A DNA stretch of 6,917 bases from Bacteroidales bacterium (GTDB taxonomy: Bacteria > Bacteroidota > Bacteroidia > Bacteroidales > NBLH01). Location: contig JARGGF010000237.1 of assembly GCA_029210905.1 (NCBI GenBank), positions 1-6,917 of the forward strand. The letters are read 5' to 3'. Positions 1-6,513 of this stretch are shown piece after piece (the stretch's first letter is position 1; each line of letters starts with the position of its first letter). The position numbers and the translations under genes were made by a program. A model generated the notes under the pieces. It had not been told where the DNA came from and did no database searches. It saw only the letters and a program-made list of their open reading frames with translations.

Positions 1-23
1 GGGAGAATCCCATTTAATGATTA

Positions 24-1523
24 TTATTGCTTAACTATGTTTATTGTTTTGGTATTTAAATTTACAGTAATATCATAATTACCGGCAGTTGCAGAAGTCA
101 CTCTCCATTTGTTGTCCGGACCGCTGCAGCCAAAAGTTGTTATGAATTGCCCATCAGTAATCGTTTGATCAGCAGTGGCTGCATTTAACCAATCTCCGTC
201 ACACCAATCCCCCATAAATTTAGAGAATTTAAGCTCACCTTCAGTAAGTGGTCCAGAGTAGGTAAAAATTCCGTCGTTTGCTGTGTTCATGGGTGTTGGA
301 CTACTAATATTCCAACCATTAGGTCCTGCATCACCTATCATATAAACAGTAATTTTCTTAAATTTAACAGTAACATCCCTGGTATCAAGCGTAATTTTGT
401 AGAAACCTGCGGTTTCTGAAGTTACGCCCCACTTATTATCAACATCGCACCCTGAGTTTTGCTCAACTTCAGTAGATGTAAGTGGTTCAGCATCGTTTAG
501 TGGTCTGTACCAATCACCGCACCAATCGCCTGTTGAACCGGCAAGAAATTTAATGTTCCCCACTGAAAGCAGACCTTCATAAATAAATTTCATTGGGTCG
601 GCATCGCTTTGGATAAAAGGTTCAGGAGTATCAATATTCCAACCGCTTGAACACCCATCTCCAACAATATAAATATTATCGAATGGAGGGACTTCTATAT
701 CGCTGTTTTTAGTGATGTCAATTGTTAAGTCTATTAAACTTATTGTTATAGTATACATTCCGGGCTCAGTAATTTCCCATTGATTGTCATCAGGATTGCC
801 ACCCTTGTGCAAATAGATTTTAGAAGGATCCTCAGTATCCCGCATATACATATCCTGTCCAAAATCATCATTTCTGTTAACCGGAAACTTAAATGTGCCA
901 GGCAAAAGTGTTCCATAAAATGAGAATATGGTAGGATCCTGACTACTTGGAGTTAGTTCAATTGCATTAGCAATATTCCAGCCAACTTCTGTAGCACTGC
1001 CAAAAATGTATAACTTGTCTGTGACAGGTAGATATGGTGTTATGTTAAATTCTAGAATCGCTGATGTATCTGGTTGAACATCAGGTGAATTAACTACAGC
1101 AATTACTCTGGCCTCAAGGATTACCTCCATTTCAGGATCAGCCCAGTTATTTAATATCATGCCATTAAATTCTCCAAATGTGAAGCTTTTCGAATAGATG
1201 GCTTTTCCCAAATAATTACGCTGAGCGTTAGTAAAATTATTTCCTTTTTTATCAATTTCCAGAACATACTCAATTGAAGCACCTGTGCCTTTATTAGATC
1301 CAGGTGTCCATAAAAAATCAATTACATTTGAAATTTCTCTCTGATTTAGAATAAGTATTTCATTGGAAACTGTTAACTCAAGATTACTATCAGTTACATT
1401 TGGTATTATTAAATCTTCCTGATTACAGGAAAAAAAAGATATCAATATTGATACCAATGCCAGATACTGTCTTACTCGCAATTTTGATAAATTCCGAAAT
1501 ATTGTGTTATATATATTTTTCAT
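24..1523 (-). CDS. SusE/SusF-type surface glycan-binding lipoprotein with three tandem binding-like domains
   Basis: Predicted outer-membrane lipoprotein (499 aa) that would hold glycan at the cell surface for the SusC/SusD pair. Residues 1-33 are a lipoprotein signal: basic N-region, hydrophobic core LALVSILISFF, lipid-anchored Cys33. NQED follows the Cys; acidic residues there are a known surface-export signal in Bacteroidota. About 44-165 is a SusE-like N-terminal Ig/FN3-type domain. Three repeats follow at about 168-272, 281-390 and 391-499. Each has a [YI]xxG...GWNI opening, a central F/IKF strand, a DN[QK]W motif and a closing beta-strand (ITISLIDLTIDI, KITLDTRDVTVKF, DITVNLNTKTINI). 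Three repeats match SusF of B. thetaiotaomicron (about 485 aa) better than SusE (two repeats). Repeats 2 and 3 carry a Cys pair absent from repeat 1. The ATG at 1523 is preferred because it gives a normal signal peptide; an in-frame ATG at 1553 directly abuts the SusD stop and would add ten residues including a Cys. Last gene of the visible operon. Family is confident; ligand unknown. Confidence 0.88.
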   Translation of the reverse strand: MKNIYNTIFRNLSKLRVRQYLALVSILISFFSCNQEDLIIPNVTDSNLELTVSNEILILNQREISNVIDFLWTPGSNKGTGASIEYVLEIDKKGNNFTNAQRNYLGKAIYSKSFTFGEFNGMILNNWADPEMEVILEARVIAVVNSPDVQPDTSAILEFNITPYLPVTDKLYIFGSATEVGWNIANAIELTPSSQDPTIFSFYGTLLPGTFKFPVNRNDDFGQDMYMRDTEDPSKIYLHKGGNPDDNQWEITEPGMYTITISLIDLTIDITKNSDIEVPPFDNIYIVGDGCSSGWNIDTPEPFIQSDADPMKFIYEGLLSVGNIKFLAGSTGDWCGDWYRPLNDAEPLTSTEVEQNSGCDVDNKWGVTSETAGFYKITLDTRDVTVKFKKITVYMIGDAGPNGWNISSPTPMNTANDGIFTYSGPLTEGELKFSKFMGDWCDGDWLNAATADQTITDGQFITTFGCSGPDNKWRVTSATAGNYDITVNLNTKTINIVKQ

Positions 1524-1553
1524 TTCTTGTAATTTTAGATTAGAACAATGCAT

Positions 1554-3023
1554 TTAGTAACCAACATTTTGCGAAAGATTAGGATTAACATCTCTCTCTT
1601 TTTGTGGTACCGGAAATAATAAATGCTTCGAAGCAGCATTTGATTTACCAATTGAATGCAGAAAGTCCAGTGCATATTGTCCACTGTCAATTCTTATTAA
1701 ATCGAACCATCTTTGACCTTCAAAAGCCAATTCTATTCTTCTTTCATTTAATACTGCTTTTTTAAAGTCTGCCTGGGATAGACCAGTAATATCACCCAGT
1801 CCTGCTCTATTTCTAACCCTGTTAAGAGGTGCTTCAGCTTCAGAAGTCCGTCCGAGCTCGTTAAGTGCTTCAGCCTCCATTAACAATACATCTGAATACC
1901 TTAAAACCGGAAAATTCATAGGGCTGTTATCGTAAGAGGCAGTAATTGATAAGGGCACAAGAAATTTTCGAACATTATATCCTGTAAATGAATAAGAGCT
2001 CTGGTATGCAGAACCATCAAATTCCGGACAGCCATCGTATAAAACTGTAACATCTTTGCGCAAATCTTCTGCTTCGTATGTATCCATAAATTCCTGTGTG
2101 GGCTGGTTCCATCCCCAGCCTCCAGCTACCATTCCTGAACCTCGTGGTCCCATAAATGTGCTTGTCCATGATGCCTGGTTCTCGTTGTCCCAAAAGCCAT
2201 AACCTCCATCTTTGGCATATTGAATTTCAAATAAGGATTCAATTGAATTGCCATTAACAGGGTTGAAATTATCGGAATAGTTAGCATTTAGATCATAGCC
2301 CATGGATGATATATCCTGACATAATTCCACTACTTTTCCCCAGTTTTCTAATGTAAGATATACTTTAGCAAGGATACCGCTGGCTGAACCCTTTGAAGCC
2401 CTTCCCTTATCATTGTTTCCATAGGAGCTTTTTAGCGGAAGTAATTCAATTGCTTTTTCCAAATCTTTAATTATCTGCTCGTAAACAATTGATTTACTAG
2501 TTCTTGAAGGTCGCAGGTCATCACCGGGTTCCTGAGGTTCTAAAACCAAAGGCACATCACCAAAGTATCTAACCAAAATAAAGTAGTAATGGGCTCTTAA
2601 AAAATATGCCTCTCCTAAAGAACGGTTTTTAATATCTTCATTAATATCCAGTTCTGGAACTTGCTGGAGAATTAGATTGCACCTCAAAATACCTGGCCAG
2701 GGACCACGCCATAAATCAAGTACACCCTGATTATCAGTTGCAGTAACAAAATTTGCCATATCCTGAGTCTCTTGTCCATCTGAGCCACCTCCAGCACCAA
2801 CAATACTGTTACCAGCCATAATATCGCTTGTCCACATGCGCATATTATAAAGCTTTGGCCACTGAAGCGGTTGATATGCTCCATTTACCATTGCAATAAC
2901 GTCCTCTTCATTTTGTGGGTAATTCGCTGTATTTATTGTATCTAAAGGAGCCTTTTCGAGAAAACTTTCGCAGCTAATAAATAATACTGCGATAAATAGT
3001 ATAGTATATATAATTCTGTTCAT
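1554..3023 (-). CDS. SusD/RagB-family nutrient-uptake outer-membrane lipoprotein
   Basis: Surface lipoprotein of 489 aa that binds glycan and forms the lid on the SusC barrel in the SusCD uptake complex. Residues 1-17 are a signal peptide and LFISC places the lipidated Cys at 18, followed by ESFLEKAPLDT, a hallmark SusD start. The N-terminal SusD-like region (about 20-230) contains the TPR-type helix RSLGEAYFLRAHYYFILVRY (135-154) followed by the family motif FGDVPLV (154-160). The C-terminal SusD/RagB domain (about 270-489) shows the conserved segments FPVLRYSDVLLMEAEALNEL (371-390), LNERRIELAFEGQRWFDLIR (425-444) and the terminal LLFPVPQKERDVNPNLSQN (468-486). Length is normal and nothing is broken. 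The start is 11 bases after the SusC stop, so the two are almost certainly cotranscribed; the leader TTTTAAAGTT before the ATG has no Shine-Dalgarno, as is usual in this phylum. Aromatic-rich loops (for example around W285, W303 and W305) could form the glycan platform, but the substrate cannot be read from sequence. Confidence 0.97.
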   Translation of the reverse strand: MNRIIYTILFIAVLFISCESFLEKAPLDTINTANYPQNEEDVIAMVNGAYQPLQWPKLYNMRMWTSDIMAGNSIVGAGGGSDGQETQDMANFVTATDNQGVLDLWRGPWPGILRCNLILQQVPELDINEDIKNRSLGEAYFLRAHYYFILVRYFGDVPLVLEPQEPGDDLRPSRTSKSIVYEQIIKDLEKAIELLPLKSSYGNNDKGRASKGSASGILAKVYLTLENWGKVVELCQDISSMGYDLNANYSDNFNPVNGNSIESLFEIQYAKDGGYGFWDNENQASWTSTFMGPRGSGMVAGGWGWNQPTQEFMDTYEAEDLRKDVTVLYDGCPEFDGSAYQSSYSFTGYNVRKFLVPLSITASYDNSPMNFPVLRYSDVLLMEAEALNELGRTSEAEAPLNRVRNRAGLGDITGLSQADFKKAVLNERRIELAFEGQRWFDLIRIDSGQYALDFLHSIGKSNAASKHLLFPVPQKERDVNPNLSQNVGY

Positions 3024-3034
3024 AACTTTAAAAT

Positions 3035-6000
3035 TTAAAATCCAATGTTAACACCAAGTGAAAAAGTTCTGGTAACTGGATAAATATTATTATCGATACC
3101 ATTGACTGAAACTTCAGGATCAATACCTTTATATTTTGTAAAAGTGTATAGATTTTGTGCTGAAGCATAAACCCTTGCGGAGGATAATTTAATTCTTCCT
3201 AAGATTTCTTTTGAGAAGGTATATCCGAAAGTTATATTCTTAATCCTTAAATAACTTCCATCTTCAATAAATCTATTTGAAGCCCTGTTGTTTTTATTCG
3301 GGTCATTATAAACTGCCCTGGGCATATCATTACTTGTCCCCTCCCCTGTCCATCGGTATAATGTCTCCTTAGTCTGATTATGAGAAACAGCCATTGCTTC
3401 AGTATATAATCTGTTGGCATTAAAAATTTTATTGCCGTATACTCCTTGTAAATAAATATTTAAATCAAAGCCTTTATAAGTAAAGGTATTATTCATTGAG
3501 AATATGATATCCGGGTTTGGATTACCGAGATAAGTTCTGTCATCATCATTAATTACTCCATCATTATTTAAGTCCCGAAATTTGATGTCACCTGCAGAAG
3601 TGCGGCTATAAGGATCATTGCCAGGTACCTGAACAGATGAATTGGCCACTTCTTCATCTGTTTGAAACAGACCATTAGTGACAAATCCGTAAAAAACATT
3701 CATAGGATGACCTGCTTCAATTAAAGCTAAGTTATAATTAAGGCCAATACTTCCAACAGTCATTGGCACACTATCATTAATACTTATTACTTCATTTTTG
3801 TTAAATGAGGCCGTAAAATCGGTGCTCCAGGCAAGTTCACCAGTTAGGTTTTTAGAAGCAACAGTAAATTCTATACCTTTATTTTGAATTTTACCAGCAT
3901 TGATGTATGGGACGTCAATATCAGAATAGCCCGTACTAATTGGAACTGCCATTGGCACCAACATGTCATTTGTGTTTTTTAAATAAGCATCAGCTGAAAG
4001 ATTAATCCTGTTATTAAGGATCCAAAGATCTAAGCCTACATTAAATTGCTCTTGTGATTCCCATTGAACATAAGGGTTAGGCATCTTATTCGGAACAACT
4101 GCGCTAACATAGCTATCCCCAAAATTATACCTTACGGTATTCAGTGCAGAAGCATAGCTATAATTTCCAATGCTTTGATTACCAGTTAAGCCATAACCAA
4201 ATCTTAGTTTTAAATCATCGACAAAACTAATATTTTCCATGAAACTCTCGTTTGAAATCCGCCATGCTACTGATGCCGAGGGGAAAGTTCCCCATTTGTT
4301 TTCAGAACCAAAGCGTGAAGAACCATCTCTTCGGATTGTTGCAGTGATATAATATCTATCATCATATACATAATTTGCTCTACCAATAAAAGATAATATG
4401 GTCCACTCTGAAGCATTTCCATTTATTGTAGGTTGAAGTGTACCATTGCCCAGCTGCTGGGTTTTATCGCTAGCAAATTGCTGTTTTGAACCATCCATAA
4501 ATTCAAAACGATTTGATTGGGCACTAATACCTGCCATTACATTAATGCGGTGAACATCTGCTATTGTTTTGTCATAAGTGAGGGTATTATCCCACATCCA
4601 GGTTATTGCATTACTTGATTTTTGATATAAGTATGAATTTTCCTGAGATTGTGAGTCCCAGTTATATTTTGGAGCCCAGGTTCTATCGTTCCAGATATTA
4701 GCCTCAAGGCCAGCATTTGATTTTAGTTTTAAACCTGGAATAAATTCCATTTCAGCATAAATTGAACCATGAACATTATATCCTTTTGTTGAAATATCAA
4801 CGGTATTTGCTTTACCTATCGGGTTTTCGATATCTCCATCGTAGATTGGCTGCTGAATGGGTCCTGAATAGTTTCCATCAGCTCTGTAAACTGGTTGAGC
4901 TGGCAGGGCTAACATCGTATTTCTAATATCATGTGCACCTCTGGTTTTAATACTGTGCTCTAGCTTTAAGCTATTTCCAAATTTTAGCCAGTTGGTGATT
5001 TTAGAATCACTATTAAATTGTAAAAGGTAACGCTTATAATCATTATTAATCACAATTCCCTGTTGATCCAAATAGCTACCGGATACATATATGTTTGACT
5101 TTTCTCCTCCAGTTGAGTATGAAAGCGAATAATTTTGCATCGGAGCCACTCGAAATAATTCATCTAACCAATTTGTTCCTTCCCCTAAAGAGACAGGATT
5201 AGCAAACTCAGGGTTCGTTATTTGTCCACCAGCAGTTAACATCTCATTATGCATTTGAGCAAATTCAGATGCATTAAGCATTTCAATCATATTTGTTGCT
5301 TGCTGCCAGCCATAGAAATAATCAATATTTAATTTAGAAGCACCTTCCTTGCCGCGTTTAGTTGTTAAGATAACAACACCATTAGCCCCCCGGGAACCAT
5401 AAATTGCTGTAGCAGAAGCATCCTTTAGTATTTGAACAGTTTCTATATCATTTATATTTACCTGATTAAGCCCGCCATTTAAAGGTAGTCCGTCAACAAC
5501 AATTAAAGGTTCATTATCATTAATTGTGCCCGTTCCCCTGATTCTAAATGACACATTATTACCGGGTTCACCCTGGGTGATAACATGAACTCCAGCTGCT
5601 CGTCCTTGAATAGCCTCACCCACGTTAGACACAGGTGGGGTACCTAGATCTTCAGTATTTATAGCAACTATTGAACCCGTTAAATCTTTTTTCTTAACTG
5701 TTCCGAAACCAATTACAACTACTTCATCAAGTCCTGTGACATCAGCTTTCAACTTGATTTCAAGATATTTCTGGTCTGTAACCAGTATTGTCTGTTTTAA
5801 ATATCCTATGTATGAGAAAATCAAAGTAACGGACGAATCCGGTATCTGAATAGAAAATTTTCCATCCAGATTGGTAATTACGCCGTTATTAGTTCCCCTT
5901 TCTACTATATTGACCCCAATAAGCGGCTCATTTGTTTCTGCATCTGTTACAATACCATTAATACTTCTTAATTTTGGTTCATCAGTTTTATTTGTTTGCA

Positions 6001-6379
6001 GTTCCTCTTGTTTAGGTTTATAGATAACAATATGCCTGTCTTTGATCGTATATTTTAAGTTTTTCCCTCTTAAAAGTTGATTAAGAATAGCGGTAATATT
6101 CTTATCTTTAACTGAAATACTAACCCTTTCCTTATCATTAAATTCATCATTGCTATACCAGAATGAAAATTCACTGGTTTTCTTGATCTCTTTTATTACT
6201 TTTCGCAAAGTAACATTTTGCAAATCAAGACTAATAGTTGTCTTCTGAGAATAAGATTCCAAAGCCGACATGCTAGTTATAAAAGCAAAAGTGATAATTA
6301 TAGTAAGTTTCATTGCAAGTAAATACTTTTTTATAATAGACGGCTCATAGAGCAGTCCCTCTATTTCTATTTTTTTCAT
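3035..6379 (-). CDS. SusC/RagA-family TonB-dependent outer-membrane transporter with N-terminal STN signalling domain
   Basis: TonB-driven outer-membrane importer (1114 aa) that pairs with the following SusD. Order of parts: a 22-residue pre-segment (MKKIEIEGLLYEPS...), a signal peptide at about 23-44 (MKLTIIITFAFITSMSALES), and an STN domain at about 47-120 (ISLDLQNVTLRKVIKEI...). A carboxypeptidase-regulatory-like beta domain follows at about 139-211 (INGIVTDAETNEPLIGVNI), then a TonB-box-like DEVVVIGFGT (218-227). The plug spans about 230-345, with VSFRIRGTGTI and ILKDASATAIYGSRGANGVV. The beta-barrel runs to the C-terminal Phe (FSLGVNIGF). The STN domain marks the transducer class that signals to a FecR anti-sigma factor, matching the partial FecR gene just upstream. 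A barrel-loop segment DLNNDGVINDDD (936-947) resembles a calcium-binding loop. The ATG at 6379 was chosen; an in-frame TTG at 6424 would add 15 residues and is less likely, and the ATG at 6313 would drop only the pre-segment. Frame intact. Confidence 0.98.
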   Translation of the reverse strand: MKKIEIEGLLYEPSIIKKYLLAMKLTIIITFAFITSMSALESYSQKTTISLDLQNVTLRKVIKEIKKTSEFSFWYSNDEFNDKERVSISVKDKNITAILNQLLRGKNLKYTIKDRHIVIYKPKQEELQTNKTDEPKLRSINGIVTDAETNEPLIGVNIVERGTNNGVITNLDGKFSIQIPDSSVTLIFSYIGYLKQTILVTDQKYLEIKLKADVTGLDEVVVIGFGTVKKKDLTGSIVAINTEDLGTPPVSNVGEAIQGRAAGVHVITQGEPGNNVSFRIRGTGTINDNEPLIVVDGLPLNGGLNQVNINDIETVQILKDASATAIYGSRGANGVVILTTKRGKEGASKLNIDYFYGWQQATNMIEMLNASEFAQMHNEMLTAGGQITNPEFANPVSLGEGTNWLDELFRVAPMQNYSLSYSTGGEKSNIYVSGSYLDQQGIVINNDYKRYLLQFNSDSKITNWLKFGNSLKLEHSIKTRGAHDIRNTMLALPAQPVYRADGNYSGPIQQPIYDGDIENPIGKANTVDISTKGYNVHGSIYAEMEFIPGLKLKSNAGLEANIWNDRTWAPKYNWDSQSQENSYLYQKSSNAITWMWDNTLTYDKTIADVHRINVMAGISAQSNRFEFMDGSKQQFASDKTQQLGNGTLQPTINGNASEWTILSFIGRANYVYDDRYYITATIRRDGSSRFGSENKWGTFPSASVAWRISNESFMENISFVDDLKLRFGYGLTGNQSIGNYSYASALNTVRYNFGDSYVSAVVPNKMPNPYVQWESQEQFNVGLDLWILNNRINLSADAYLKNTNDMLVPMAVPISTGYSDIDVPYINAGKIQNKGIEFTVASKNLTGELAWSTDFTASFNKNEVISINDSVPMTVGSIGLNYNLALIEAGHPMNVFYGFVTNGLFQTDEEVANSSVQVPGNDPYSRTSAGDIKFRDLNNDGVINDDDRTYLGNPNPDIIFSMNNTFTYKGFDLNIYLQGVYGNKIFNANRLYTEAMAVSHNQTKETLYRWTGEGTSNDMPRAVYNDPNKNNRASNRFIEDGSYLRIKNITFGYTFSKEILGRIKLSSARVYASAQNLYTFTKYKGIDPEVSVNGIDNNIYPVTRTFSLGVNIGF

Positions 6380-6386
6380 ACTTTTG
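6379..6386 (+). promoter_or_regulatory. Candidate Bacteroidetes-type -7 promoter element on the plus strand
   Basis: TACTTTTG is an exact match to TAnnTTTG, the -7 element used by the primary sigma factor of Bacteroidota. It points rightward, against the genes, and overlaps the first base of the SusC start codon. I see no TTTG or TTG at the expected distance (about 19-25 bases) upstream, so only half of the promoter is present. In an AT-rich genome a chance match is possible. It gains weight because a terminator-like hairpin follows about 50 bases downstream. Confidence 0.35.
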
Positions 6387-6391
6387 TATAA

Positions 6392-6475
6392 GTTTTGGTG
6401 TAACAATTTTCGTTTTAAATTCAATCGCCATTACTATGAACCGGGAAGTGTTGCCGCACTGTCCGGTTCTTTTTT
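6392..6475 (+). ncRNA. Candidate cis-antisense small RNA opposite the SusC leader
   Basis: Hypothetical RNA of about 80 nt, inferred from the plus-strand -7 element at 6379-6386 and the hairpin plus T-tract ending at 6475. The 5' end is an estimate, a few bases past the -7 element. The RNA would be fully complementary to the region just upstream of the SusC start codon and could block translation initiation or destabilise the mRNA. Position and direction, between the anti-sigma gene and susC and on the opposite strand, agree with the DonS-type antisense RNAs described for PULs of Bacteroides fragilis, which repress their operon. No homology is claimed. The weak points are the missing -33 element and the lack of any expression evidence. 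Confidence 0.33.
6438..6475 (+). terminator. Intrinsic-terminator-like hairpin with T-tract, oriented for plus-strand transcription
   Basis: The outer stem is GAACCGG (6438-6444) pairing with CCGGTTC (6463-6469). The inner stem is AGTG (6447-6450) pairing with CACT (6457-6460) around a TTGCCG loop. Six T's follow immediately (6470-6475). On the plus strand the junction between stems is a G-U wobble plus one A/G mismatch. On the minus strand the same positions are two mismatches (A/C and C/T), and the sequence after the hairpin (ATAGTAATGG) has no U-tract. The element therefore fits a terminator for a rightward transcript, although every gene here is leftward. For the minus-strand mRNA it would simply be a leader hairpin between FecR and SusC, and it could also cause partial termination or mark a processing site. 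The hairpin itself is read directly; its function is inferred. Confidence 0.6.
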
Positions 6476-6513
6476 ACATTAACTTGTATCCATAATTTTG
6501 AGTTTCGTTAAAC

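Noticed and set aside
1..11. GGGA-GAA-TCCC inverted repeat at the left edge, possibly a terminator for the operon
   Set aside because: Only a 4-bp stem with a 3-base loop is visible and the sequence is cut by the window edge, so no U-tract can be assessed.
2684..2884. 66-codon open frame on the minus strand inside the SusD gene
   Set aside because: It lies entirely within the well-supported SusD reading frame, has no recognisable motif, and is a shadow of that gene in another frame.
6345..6431. A 28-codon upstream ORF (ATG at 6431) overlapping the SusC start in another frame
   Set aside because: It begins just after the leader hairpin but has no recognisable sequence, is short, and may not be on the SusC mRNA at all. 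A chance frame is the simplest explanation; a start-stop ATGTAA nearby is judged the same way.
6380..6513. An ECF-sigma promoter for SusC on the minus strand (AAC-containing -35-like motifs)
   Set aside because: AAC triplets occur several times in this AT-rich gap and I have no reliable consensus for this sigma group, so no specific site can be supported.
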